Assembly: GCA_002212985.1 (NCBI GenBank)
Contig: NBMY01000151.1
Span: forward strand, 1 to 33,583
Direction of reading: 5' to 3'
Source of the DNA: Sphingobacteriales bacterium TSM_CSS
GTDB taxonomy: Bacteria; Bacteroidota; Bacteroidia; Chitinophagales; UBA2359
DNA length: 33,583 nucleotides
Shown: in pieces, positions 22,417 to 31,800 of the stretch
Layout of the letters: each line of letters begins with the position of its first letter
How positions within the stretch are numbered: position 1 is the stretch's first letter
Translations under genes and position numbers: made by a program
The notes under the pieces: generated by a model
What the model was told of the DNA's origin: nothing
The model's database searches: none
What the model saw: the letters and a program-made list of their open reading frames with translations, nothing else

Positions 22417-23958
22417 ATGAAAACTACACTTTTATGTTGCTGTTTTTTTTGCTTTGCCTTAGCATTTGCCCAAAACCAATCCTTTGTTTTCAATAAATAC
22501 AGCTTTGCAGATACAAGTTATGCTGCATCAGTAGCTATTAAAACTGTTTCAGACGGGTACATAGTGGTGGGAGATATTAACGCTATTAATGGTTACTCTG
22601 GCACATACATGAGTAAGTTAAACTTAAAAGGAGAAGAGGAGTTTTCCAAAATTTTATACGGTGAAGTTTGTTACAGCGCCATTTATTTTGGTGCGAGTTT
22701 ACAAGAAACTACCGACAAGAATTTTGTTGTTATATTTAACAAAGGTACTCAATTTGCCGATATGAATTTTGTGGTGGTAAAGTTCACAGAAAACGGTGAA
22801 GTTTTGTGGACAAAGGTATATGAAAGACCGCACAAGCAGAATGGGGCAAATTTAGTCAAATGTTCCGATGGCGGTTTTCTGATAGTGGGAACCAGTCAGC
22901 AATACTACACGCCTACCAGTGTTGCGCCCGCACAGGTACACGTTATCAAAACCGACAGCCAAGGCGAAGTATTATGGGAGAACATATACCCTGCCAACAA
23001 TATAGGCCCGCTCTATGCCTCCCAAACTGCCGATGGCGGGTATATCATATCGGGCTACCAGTACAATACTGTCACCGGTTATGATATGTACGTACTTAAA
23101 ATAGCTGCACAGGGAGGGGTGCAGTGGGAAAAAACCTATGGCACGCCGGTGGACGACGGCGGGTGCAATGTACAGAGCTATCCACTGGGAGGGTACTATT
23201 TGTTAGGGTTAAAATGGGGCGGTGGTGTAACCAAACAACTCTACATCGCTTGGTTAGATGATGCAGGCAATGTAATATATTCCAAGTCATTAACTAAGAA
23301 TGAGTTGTTTGGTATTGATGCAAACCCCATATTTTCAAGTGATGGAAGTTATAAAGTGGTAACCCTCAGCTACGGACCGCCCCCTATTTGGGAGGTGGCG
23401 TTTACCACCTTCAACAATTCGGGCGATATAGTATCAGAAATCCCCATCAGCAGCGGCTTGCCCGGCGAGGACTACATACGCGACCTTGAACCCACCCCCG
23501 ATGGCGGGTATATATTAGCCGGATTTAATTACACTAATCCGGGAAGCAGTTGGGTAGTCAAGTTAGGACCTAATGGGGAGTACTGTGGCACAGCCCCTTG
23601 TTTAGACAGTTTGTTTGTAAGCAGCATTACTCCGCCGCCCACCACCTGCAAACCGCCGGTGCAAACACACGCCACCGTCTATCCCAATCCGGTACCTGCG
23701 GGCATAGGCACGGCACAAATCAGCTACTCCCTGCCCCTGCAGTTGCCCTTTGGGGTGTGGGAGTTGTATAATGTGCAAGGGCAAAAAGTGCGGTATCAGG
23801 TGTTATCTGCCGGCGGGGTACCCCTAAATCCCCTAAAGGGGACTTTTAATGCATCGCTTGATTTAGAGGGCATATCGCCGGGCATGTACGTATGGTGTTT
23901 GTCATTACCGGGTGGGTATGAGCAGTACGAGGCAAGCGGGAAGTTGGTAGTGGAGTAG
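22417..23958 (+). CDS. T9SS-secreted beta-propeller-like protein of unknown function
   Basis: 513 residues. A signal peptide (MKTTLLCCCFFCFALAFA, then Q) is rich in Cys and Phe. The body repeats a DGGYI-x-G motif roughly every 50 residues (SDGYIVVGD, SDGGFLIVG, ADGGYIISG, PDGGYILAG), as in delta-60/beta-propeller-like repeats. A type A T9SS sorting domain starts near residue 419 (ATVYPNPVPAG) and ends with LVVE. A REP-like palindrome is read in frame inside this domain as PLNPLKGTF (about 469-477). No catalytic motif is seen. It follows the metalloprotease by 71 bp on the same strand with a terminator between them. Surface display is inferred from the sorting domain. Confidence 0.82.
   Translation: MKTTLLCCCFFCFALAFAQNQSFVFNKYSFADTSYAASVAIKTVSDGYIVVGDINAINGYSGTYMSKLNLKGEEEFSKILYGEVCYSAIYFGASLQETTDKNFVVIFNKGTQFADMNFVVVKFTENGEVLWTKVYERPHKQNGANLVKCSDGGFLIVGTSQQYYTPTSVAPAQVHVIKTDSQGEVLWENIYPANNIGPLYASQTADGGYIISGYQYNTVTGYDMYVLKIAAQGGVQWEKTYGTPVDDGGCNVQSYPLGGYYLLGLKWGGGVTKQLYIAWLDDAGNVIYSKSLTKNELFGIDANPIFSSDGSYKVVTLSYGPPPIWEVAFTTFNNSGDIVSEIPISSGLPGEDYIRDLEPTPDGGYILAGFNYTNPGSSWVVKLGPNGEYCGTAPCLDSLFVSSITPPPTTCKPPVQTHATVYPNPVPAGIGTAQISYSLPLQLPFGVWELYNVQGQKVRYQVLSAGGVPLNPLKGTFNASLDLEGISPGMYVWCLSLPGGYEQYEASGKLVVE
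23821..23847. repeat. REP-like palindromic element inside a coding region
   Basis: CCCCTAAATCCCC, then TAAA, then GGGGACTTTT. TCCCC (23829-23833) and GGGGA (23838-23842) form the core dyad. I know this sequence type as a short dispersed repeat in Bacteroidota genomes, usually between genes. Here it is translated as PLNPLKGTF within the sorting domain of the gene at 22417. Confidence 0.7.
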
Positions 23959-24085
23959 TAAAAAGCAAAAACAATAAAACACATACTCCTTTAAAATGGG
24001 CAGTCATTCAACTATTCTCCTGCCTTTACCGTTTGAAATGTTAGCTTTCGGGCAAGCAAAAAACACGGCTTTTCAATATCGGCCT

Positions 24086-24093
24086 TAAATTTG
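24086..24093 (+). promoter_or_regulatory. Candidate -7 element for the TlpA-like gene
   Basis: TAAATTTG matches TAnnTTTG exactly, 44 bases before the ATG at 24138. No good -33 TTTG is visible at the right distance. Confidence 0.4.
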
Positions 24094-24137
24094 CGTTATA
24101 TACCGTGGTTCAATCATTTTTCAGAATTTCATAAAAC

Positions 24138-25640
24138 ATGCAACAGATAACACGCCTTTTTTTTCTCCTTGTGCTAACGGCCGGTTTTCAGGCTGTTTTT
24201 GCCCAGCAAACGACCAAAATTACCGTTTCGGCGCCCGAAACCATGGCGCTAACCGATAAAAACGTGTATATAACCGCCGATGCTACCTACCTTGGCGTAA
24301 ACCCCGATACCATTAGACCTAAAACCGCAGGCAATAACGCTTTGGAAATGCAACTTACCCTTGTTCAACCACGCATGGTGCAATTACATTATGCCAACCG
24401 CAGCCTGAATGTTTATACCGAACCTGCCGATAACCTGCAAATTACCCTTGCCCCCGATTCTTTGAAAAATGCCGCATTTGAGGGGAAAGGCGCCGTACAT
24501 AACCGCTTTTTGCAAGATTTCTATGCAAACTTTACCGCCATGTACAACCCAACCGGCATGAACGAAAAAATAATGAACACCTCTATTGACGGTCTGGAAA
24601 TGGAACTGTTTGACAGCCGTAAAAAACAACGCGATTTTGTAAAAAATTACCCCGATAAAAGCAGTTTTTCGGCAGATTTTGACCTCTTTATTCAAAACGA
24701 AATTACCTATAACTACCTGTGCTACGTGGCCGGCTACTCCATTGTGCGCGCCAATGCCGATGCCAAAAGCCTTACCGTAAGCCGCATTCCGCAGGTAATG
24801 CTCGACGAAATTACCCCCGCCGTGGTCAACAACGAAAAGGCTATGGTAAACGAACCCTACCGCAGTTTCCTTATTTACTACATTACCTACGTAACATCGG
24901 AGGTAAACAACCTCAACAAGTTTAAAGACATAGGGTTGTCGCTCAAAATGAAATTTAACCAAATAAGGCAGCGCCTTAGCGGCGAACCCTACAACTACGC
25001 CATTACCAAATATCTGTACGACTACTGCGAAAAAGCCGATGCCGAAACCGTGCAACTGCTCTACCGCTACCTTAGCAGCAACGACGAAGACCAGCGATAT
25101 GCCAAAATTGCCGCCGCCCGTTGCGCCGACCCCCTGAAAGCGCCCGTTATTGCCGAAAAAGACAAAGAAAAAGATAAAAAAAATAATACCAAAGACAACG
25201 ACAGCGCCGGCGATGCCGCCGGAAACATAACCTTTACCACCCTTGACGGTGCCGAAATGCGCCTGAAAGACCTGCGCGGCAAAGTGGTATATGTTGATTT
25301 TTGGGCAAGCTGGTGCGGACCCTGCCGCAAACAAATGCCGTTTTCTAAAGAACTGCACGAAAAACTGTCGTCAAAACAAAAAAAGAAAGTGGTATTTCTG
25401 TACATTTCTATTGACGACAACGAGCAGGCCTGGAAAGATGCCCTTCAAAAATTAGAACTCACCAATGGCACTCACGGATGGTCAACCGGCGGGTGGAATT
25501 CAAAAGTAGCTAAATTTTTCCAGATTTCCAGCATTCCGCGCTATATGCTTATTGACCCGCAAGGCAACATAGTAGAACCCAATGCCAAACGCCCCAGCGA
25601 TGAAACCATATTGGACGAAATACTGAAGTTGGTAAAATAA
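24138..25640 (+). CDS. Secreted TlpA/ResA-like thioredoxin-fold protein
   Basis: 500 residues. The signal peptide (MQQITRLFFLLVLTAGFQAVFA, then QQ) has no lipobox Cys, so the protein is probably soluble in the periplasm. Residues 25 to about 120 form a beta-rich N-terminal domain (DUF4369-like, tentative). A helical middle follows, then a Lys/Asp-rich linker (KDKEKDKKNNTKDND, about 335-355). The C-terminal thioredoxin domain (about 360-500) has the redox motif W392-C393-G-P-C396 and a cis-Pro segment SSIPRYML. The predicted role is thiol-disulfide reduction or exchange on exported proteins. That fits a neighbourhood of Cys-rich secreted proteins but is not proved by it. The family is abundant in Bacteroidota, so the substrate is unknown. 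Confidence 0.87.
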   Translation: MQQITRLFFLLVLTAGFQAVFAQQTTKITVSAPETMALTDKNVYITADATYLGVNPDTIRPKTAGNNALEMQLTLVQPRMVQLHYANRSLNVYTEPADNLQITLAPDSLKNAAFEGKGAVHNRFLQDFYANFTAMYNPTGMNEKIMNTSIDGLEMELFDSRKKQRDFVKNYPDKSSFSADFDLFIQNEITYNYLCYVAGYSIVRANADAKSLTVSRIPQVMLDEITPAVVNNEKAMVNEPYRSFLIYYITYVTSEVNNLNKFKDIGLSLKMKFNQIRQRLSGEPYNYAITKYLYDYCEKADAETVQLLYRYLSSNDEDQRYAKIAAARCADPLKAPVIAEKDKEKDKKNNTKDNDSAGDAAGNITFTTLDGAEMRLKDLRGKVVYVDFWASWCGPCRKQMPFSKELHEKLSSKQKKKVVFLYISIDDNEQAWKDALQKLELTNGTHGWSTGGWNSKVAKFFQISSIPRYMLIDPQGNIVEPNAKRPSDETILDEILKLVK

Positions 25641-25731
25641 CTCCCCGAAAAGCAGCAAAACAGGCGCTTAACCCGAAGCAAAACAGCCTGCCTGTACCAT
25701 GCCTTTGCGGGCAACTTAAACTGTACCGCCT

Positions 25732-26664
25732 ATGAAAACCAATATACTCATTATTGGACAGGGAGCCATAGGAACATTTTTAGGCGCCGCATTTACCGCC
25801 GCCGGAACCGAAGTTACACACTATATACGCAACCCAAACAAGGCTGCCGCTACCGTTGAACTTTGCTTGAACGACCGCCGCAAAACATCGGGTAAAATTA
25901 AAAATGGTACTCCCTACCACTACAATATCGTTACCAACCTTACAAACATTGAAGGGTTTCCTTTCATTTTTATACCCGTAAGCCACAATAGCTGGCATCA
26001 AATTGTAACAACCCTGCAACCCTTGTTGCAGCCGCATCAAACGGTGGTGCTATCGGGCAATGTGTGGAACGATTTTGACTGGTTGGAACAACACATACCA
26101 GCGCCGTTTGTGTATGCATTTCCAAATTTTGGCGGCGCTATTACCAACGGGCAATTGCAGGGGTGGCTTACCCCCAACCTTACCCTTGGCATTACCAACC
26201 CCAATTGCCGGCCGCAACTCAATGCGCTCCTGCAACTTTTACGGCAGGCGGGTTTTGCACCTAAACACGAAACCGATATACAGGGCTGGTTAATGACGCA
26301 TTTTGCGTGGAACGCGGGTTTGCTGGCCGAGGCTGCCCGGCAAAACGGCTTTGTAAATATGACCAAAAGCTGGCAAAGTTTAACCCAAATGTACCGCTTA
26401 ACGCGCGAGTGTATGCAGGTGGTTAACCATTGCGGCATTCATACCGCTTCTTTTGCCGAAGGTAGAGCCGCCTTTAAACCCTATGTCTGGAACGCCCTGA
26501 AAACCCGATTGCTTTTTATGCTGCCCGGCCTTGCCAAAAGCGCCGACACCACTAAAAATTTACCCGAATGGTGGAGCTATGCACAAAAAGTATATACCAC
26601 TGCCGTTGAACTAAATTTTCAGGCGCCGCTGCTGTCAGCCTGCCAACAGTATTGGACAGGTTAA
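25732..26664 (+). CDS. Ketopantoate-reductase-like NAD(P)-binding protein
   Basis: 310 residues with an N-terminal Rossmann fold (ILIIGQGAIGTFLGAAF, GxGxxG at 9-14) and a helical C-terminal half, the plan of the ApbA/PanE family. In PanE the second domain opens with a segment containing the catalytic Lys and a conserved Asn. The matching stretch here reads GWLMTHFAWNAG, so by eye the Lys is replaced by H190 and only one Asn (N194) remains. It may therefore act on another substrate than ketopantoate, and I give no gene symbol. It follows the TlpA-like gene by 91 bp on the same strand with no clear promoter, so the two may be co-transcribed. Confidence 0.75.
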   Translation: MKTNILIIGQGAIGTFLGAAFTAAGTEVTHYIRNPNKAAATVELCLNDRRKTSGKIKNGTPYHYNIVTNLTNIEGFPFIFIPVSHNSWHQIVTTLQPLLQPHQTVVLSGNVWNDFDWLEQHIPAPFVYAFPNFGGAITNGQLQGWLTPNLTLGITNPNCRPQLNALLQLLRQAGFAPKHETDIQGWLMTHFAWNAGLLAEAARQNGFVNMTKSWQSLTQMYRLTRECMQVVNHCGIHTASFAEGRAAFKPYVWNALKTRLLFMLPGLAKSADTTKNLPEWWSYAQKVYTTAVELNFQAPLLSACQQYWTG

Positions 26665-26765
26665 TTACCCGTTGCGCAAAAATTCGGTTGGTAAAAAAGG
26701 CAGGGGTAAAAGCCAAAACCATGCAGTTTTGGGGTAAATTGCGGCAATTCTTCCAATCGGGTTAT

Positions 26766-26773
26766 TACCTTTG
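26766..26773 (+). promoter_or_regulatory. Candidate -7 element for the GT39 gene
   Basis: TACCTTTG matches TAnnTTTG exactly, 31 bases before the ATG at 26805. TTG at 26739-26741 is 24 bases upstream, slightly long for -33. Confidence 0.43.
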
Positions 26774-26804
26774 CCCAAATAAAGCGTAAAAGAGCATATT
26801 ACCC

Positions 26805-28484
26805 ATGGAAACCCCTGCCCTTGCTTCGGCATCTTCCGTTACTAAACCCGATTACCGCCTTACAGCGCTTATTTTGGGTTTGTTGCTGGTGGCCTTGTTC
26901 AGCCATTTAAACCGCATACCGCTTCGGGCCGAGGAGCCGCGCCGCGCGCTGGTAGCACAGGAGATGAAACTATCGGGCAATTATATAGCGCCAACCATTA
27001 ACAGCGTTTATTATTACAACAAACCGCCACTGTACAACTGGCTGCTGCTGGCATTGTACCGCTTGTTGGGCAGCTCTGCCGAATGGGTGGTGCGACTGCC
27101 CAGTGTGTTATCGGTATTGTTGGTGGGGTGGCTGCATTATGGGGTAATGCGGCGCCATACCGATGAAAAGACCGCCCTGCTTTCGGCTTTGTTTTATATG
27201 TGCAGCGCCGATATTTTGTTTTATTTTTCACTGTTGGGTGAAATAGATTTGTTTTACACCCTGCTGGTATATGTGCAGGTAATAGCCATGTTTCATTACT
27301 ACCAAAGCGGCAGTTATGGGCGTATGTTTGTGGTATCGTATATTTTTACCGCATTAGGCGTACTTACCAAAGGATTGCCGTCGTTGCTGTTTCAGGCATT
27401 TACCGGCCTGGCGCTGCTTGCCGCGGGTAAAAAATGGCGCTTGCTGTTTAGTTGGCAGCATGTATTGGGTATGGCTGTTTTTTTGCTGCTTACCGGCGGG
27501 TATTTTTACCTCTACAGCCTGCAAAACAACGTAAGCCTGTATTTTGCCAAACTGCTGAGCGAATCTACCGAGCGCACGGTAATGGAAAAAGGATGGGGTA
27601 AACAGGTAGCGTTTTTTTTCGGGTTTCCGGTAATTTTGTTCAAACTCTTGTCGCCTTTTATCATACTGCTGCCCTTTACCCTGCACCGCAACATGTGGCA
27701 GGCAATAAAAACGCAGCCTGCACTACGGTTTTCGGGGTTGTTTATTGCAGCCAATATTTGGGTGTACTGGCTTTCGCCCGGCACCAAAGATCGATATTTG
27801 TACATGTTTCTGCCCTTTTTCTTTACCTTGCTTGCCTATGCTTGGGTACATATTGGCAGCCTTATGCCCAAAACGGAAAGGATGGTACACTACCTTACCG
27901 GCGCAGTAGCGGGGTTGGTGGCATTGGCTTCGGCTGCTACGGTGGTGTTGCCGCAAACACAACAGGTGCCTTATATTCTGCTCAAAGCGCTGGTTTTTAC
28001 CTTGTTATTTGTGGCAGTATGGGTAGTTTGGAGGCAAAAAAAATACAACAACATGCTGCTGTTGGCGCTTTGTACCGTTTTGCTGCGCATGGAATTTAAT
28101 GCAACCATTATACCGTTGCAAATACCGGTTTTTACCGCCGATGCAGCTTTGCCTCAATTAAACAAAATACTGGAAATTACCAACCGCCAACCCATTTACC
28201 TTGCCGGACATGCGCAAAACCTGCATGTGAAAACCTTTGCAATAGGCGGTAAACCATTGGTAGAAACCAATATAATGCAGCCGCCGCCTTTGTTGTTTCG
28301 CATTTCGTATTACCTTACCCGTGCCACCGGGCATATTGTGCAATACAACCCAACGCCCGAACCGGGTAAGTTTTACATAGCCGATGCCCATTTTGCCGCC
28401 GAACTACAACTGCCCGTGCTGTATAGCTTTACCGAACCCCGCACCCAAATAACCTACGCCCTTTGCCGCATAGAACCAAAATAA
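26805..28484 (+). CDS. GT39/ArnT-like integral membrane glycosyltransferase
   Basis: 559 residues. About 11-12 hydrophobic segments start near residue 19. The first periplasmic loop carries E43-E44-P-R-R-A, matching the acidic catalytic motif of lipid-linked sugar transferases (PMT_2/ArnT type). YNKPPLYNWLL follows at about 70, another family landmark. The last 130 residues are a soluble periplasmic domain. Such enzymes move a sugar from undecaprenyl phosphate to lipid A, another glycan or protein. The acceptor is unknown; no arn genes are nearby, so an arabinose role should not be assumed. T9SS proteins are anchored through modified lipopolysaccharide, so a link to surface glycolipids is possible but speculative. 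Confidence 0.85.
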   Translation: METPALASASSVTKPDYRLTALILGLLLVALFSHLNRIPLRAEEPRRALVAQEMKLSGNYIAPTINSVYYYNKPPLYNWLLLALYRLLGSSAEWVVRLPSVLSVLLVGWLHYGVMRRHTDEKTALLSALFYMCSADILFYFSLLGEIDLFYTLLVYVQVIAMFHYYQSGSYGRMFVVSYIFTALGVLTKGLPSLLFQAFTGLALLAAGKKWRLLFSWQHVLGMAVFLLLTGGYFYLYSLQNNVSLYFAKLLSESTERTVMEKGWGKQVAFFFGFPVILFKLLSPFIILLPFTLHRNMWQAIKTQPALRFSGLFIAANIWVYWLSPGTKDRYLYMFLPFFFTLLAYAWVHIGSLMPKTERMVHYLTGAVAGLVALASAATVVLPQTQQVPYILLKALVFTLLFVAVWVVWRQKKYNNMLLLALCTVLLRMEFNATIIPLQIPVFTADAALPQLNKILEITNRQPIYLAGHAQNLHVKTFAIGGKPLVETNIMQPPPLLFRISYYLTRATGHIVQYNPTPEPGKFYIADAHFAAELQLPVLYSFTEPRTQITYALCRIEPK

Positions 28485-28853
28485 CAAACCGCATAACAAA
28501 GTGTGGCGTAAAAGAGTGGCAAATGCCCGCAAGTTAGTGGTGCAGAGACGCACGGCCGTGCGTCTTTACCGGCAAGGATAGAGGGGATACGGAATTGGGC
28601 ATAATATTTTTTGCTATCCGGCGGTGTAATTCTTTATGTATAAGGGTTGCAGGTTGTAAACGCTAAAATGTTATGTGCAAACACTTGTATAAAGGCGTGG
28701 TTCTGCCGGTTAATTGTGCCAATACATAAACTTTTTACCCTTTTATACGTACACTCCAATAACCATAAAACGGTACAACCGGCTTTATGCAGCCGTTTTA
28801 CGCCGTATTTATGGTTGGCAATGCGCTTTTACCAGAGTAAAAAGTTGTAGAGA
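28485..28853. other. Intergenic region with a dispersed-type palindrome and a hairpin
   Basis: It contains the palindrome at 28546-28565 (listed separately) and an 8-bp inverted repeat TAAAACGG (28766-28773) / CCGTTTTA (28793-28800), without a T-run, upstream of the subtilase. No exact -7 element was found. A 67-codon frame (28647-28850) gives no family character and is not called. Confidence 0.5.
28546..28565. repeat. 20-bp perfect palindrome of dispersed-repeat type
   Basis: AGACGCACGG is followed by its exact reverse complement. The flanks (GCAG before and TTACC after) extend it imperfectly. I recall the core as a short palindromic repeat scattered between genes in Bacteroidota and some cyanobacteria. 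Here it lies downstream of the GT39 gene, with no T-run, so it is not a terminator. Confidence 0.72.
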
Positions 28854-31800
28854 ATGAAATATGTTTTGTCGTTTTTCTTATTGTTGATAGTACAGACAAC
28901 AATGCTTCTGGCACAAACAGCCATGTTTGAGCAAACACCCAATGCGGAGTATGTTGAAGGAGAGTTGTTTATAAAACTAAAGGATAATGCGCACTTGCAA
29001 TTGCCTGTTGTTAAACGGGGCGAAACAGTAAAAGATGATTACCCCGTTTTGGGCAGGCTTATAGGCAGTTTTGGCATTGTGGAGGTAAGCAAACCCTTTA
29101 CCTTGTTGCAAACTTCGTTTTTTAACAATACCTACAAAATACAGTTTACCCAAACGGGTAAAACCAACTTGCTTTGGCGCGAACTGAACAACCTGCCTGA
29201 AGTGGAATTTGCAGAGCGCGTACCGCTTGACCGCCTATTGTATAATCCTAACGACCCGTTGGAAGATAATGGCGAGCAGGCACACCTCAACCTCATTAAT
29301 GCCTACGCTGCGTGGGATATTACACTGGGGTTAAGCAGTATTGTTGTGGCGGTTTGCGATGATGCGGTAAAAATTACGCACGAAGACCTGGCTCCCTGTA
29401 TTTGGGCCAACAATGCCGAAATACCCAATAATGGCTTAGACGACGATGCCAACGGTTTAATTGACGACTACAACGGCTGGGATTTTGCCGATAACGATAA
29501 AGACCCCAACCCGCCTGCTACGGCCACGGCTGCCTCTTTTTCGCATGGTACGCACTGTGCGGGTATTGCCGGCGCAGCCACCAACAATAACCTTGGGTTA
29601 GCCTCTTTGGGCAGCGGAGTAAAAATAATGCCCCTTAAAGCAACGGCAAACAATACCAACAATTCTTCCATTATAACCCACGGCTGGCAAGGCGTGGAAT
29701 ATGCCATACAAAAAAATGCCGATATTATCAGCATTTCGTGGGGTAGTACCGCTTACTCCAGTGTATATGAAAATTTGGTCACCTATGCCGTAAACCAAGG
29801 CATTGTAATTGTTGCGGCAGCAGGCAATTCCAACTCAGACCAGCCACTGTACCCCGCCGCTTACGGGCCGGTTATTGCCGTTGCCGCCTGCGAAAACAAT
29901 GGCATAAAAGCAAGTTACTCTAACTATGGCACGTGGATAGACATTACCGCTCCCGGTTCAATGATAAAAAGTTCATTAGCAAGCGCTAACAATGCCTATG
30001 GCATTAAAAGCGGCACTTCTATGGCAGCGCCATTGGTATCGGGTTTGTGTGCCTTAATGCTATCGGGCAACCCAAATCTTACCCCTGCACAGGTGTTGCA
30101 ATGCCTGTACAACTCGGCTATCAATATTAATACGCTGAACCCGGGTTTTACCGGAAAACTGGGTGCGGGGTTAATTAACGCCCAGGCTGCCGTACAATGT
30201 GCCGCACCAAATGCAGGATGTATGGTTCCATATAATTTGCAGGCCATAGCCATTACCGGAACCGGCGCCACCCTCACATGGGGAATAGTGCCCAATGCAA
30301 ATGCTTACTCTTTGCGGTACAAACCCTCTAATATTGCCGATTGGACAACCGTGACTACATCGGGTAATACTTACAACCTTACCGGTTTATCTTCCTGCAC
30401 TACTTACGAATTTCAGGTAAGGAGCGTTTGCAATGGCAGTCAGCCCACCGAATTTTCGGCCTCAGGCAATTTTGGCACCGGCATTTCCACTAATGTAAGT
30501 TACTGCTCGGCCACTGCAAACAGTTGCGCAACAGAGTGGATTGCGCAAGTAGCAATTAATACCTTGTTGCACAACTCACAGGGCAGTTTAGGATATGAGG
30601 ATAATACCTGCATCAACACCAACCTTACCATGGGCAGCGCTTATGCACTGTTGCTTACTCCGGGTTTTAGCGGCAGCGCCTTTAACGAATACTGGCGCGT
30701 GTGGATTGATTACAACCAGGACGGCGATTTTAACGATACAGGAGAATTGGCATTTGACCCCGGCGTTTTATCGGCCGGTACGGTAAACGGCAACCTGAGC
30801 GTACCGGCCACAGCTCTTGCCGGCGCTACGCGTATGCGGGTTGCCATGAAATGGCTGGGCAATAACGATGTAGCATTACCCTTGCCCTGCACCAATTTTC
30901 AGTATGGCGAGGTGGAAGACTATACCGTGCAAATAAACCCGATGGCTGTAACCCAGTGCAATGCTCCGCAAAATGCAACCACACAAGAGGTTACGCACAA
31001 CAGTGCCACGCTCAATTGGTCGGTACCCGATGCGCCTTTTTCTGCCCTTTATACCCTGCAATATCGCCTTAGTACGCAAACCATGTGGCAAACCATTGCC
31101 AACATAGGCAATACCAACCTGCCCTATACCATTACCGGTCTTGCCAGCGGCAGCGTTTACCAATACCGCATTGCCACCAATTGCGGAAACAATCTCTCAT
31201 CGGGTTACTCATCTACGGGTACCTTTACCACAGCCCTGCCACCGTGCGATGTGCCTGCCGGCATTTCCGCATCGGGCATTACCAACACTTCTGTAAACAT
31301 AAACTGGAGCAATGTATCCGGCGCCGCATCGTATGAAATACGCTATCGCCAGCAGGGCGCAACCTCATGGCTTACCGCTTCGGCGGCAGCCAACAGCCAG
31401 TCTCTTGCAGGCTTGGCGCCGGGTACTTCCTACGAATACCAGATAAGAACCCTTTGCGGCGGCAACAACGCCGGTAATTACACAGCTACCTACTATTTTA
31501 CCACCATTAGCGGATGTAGTATGCCGGCCGGATTGGCTGCTTCAAACATTACCGCCAACAGTACACAGATAACATGGGAAGGTCAGCCCGGCGCCATTGC
31601 CTACACGGTGCGCTACCGCAAACAAACCAATTCGGCGTGGACAAACATAGGCGCTGCCACTGCCTCCATACCGCTCAGCGGCCTGCTTGCCGAAACAGTA
31701 TATGAAGTAAAGGTAAAAACTATTTGTACCTCCAACAGCAGCAGTTCTTATTCGGCTGCTATTGCCTTTACCACTGCCGCCGTTAACTGCGCTGTACCAT

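Noticed and set aside
24384..25358. A 324-codon - strand frame inside the TlpA-like gene
   Set aside because: Antisense shadow with a Val/Gly/Phe-rich translation. The sense frame has a signal peptide and WCGPC.
28647..28850. A 67-codon + strand frame before the subtilase
   Set aside because: No ribosome site, domain or promoter; it lies in a region of hairpins.
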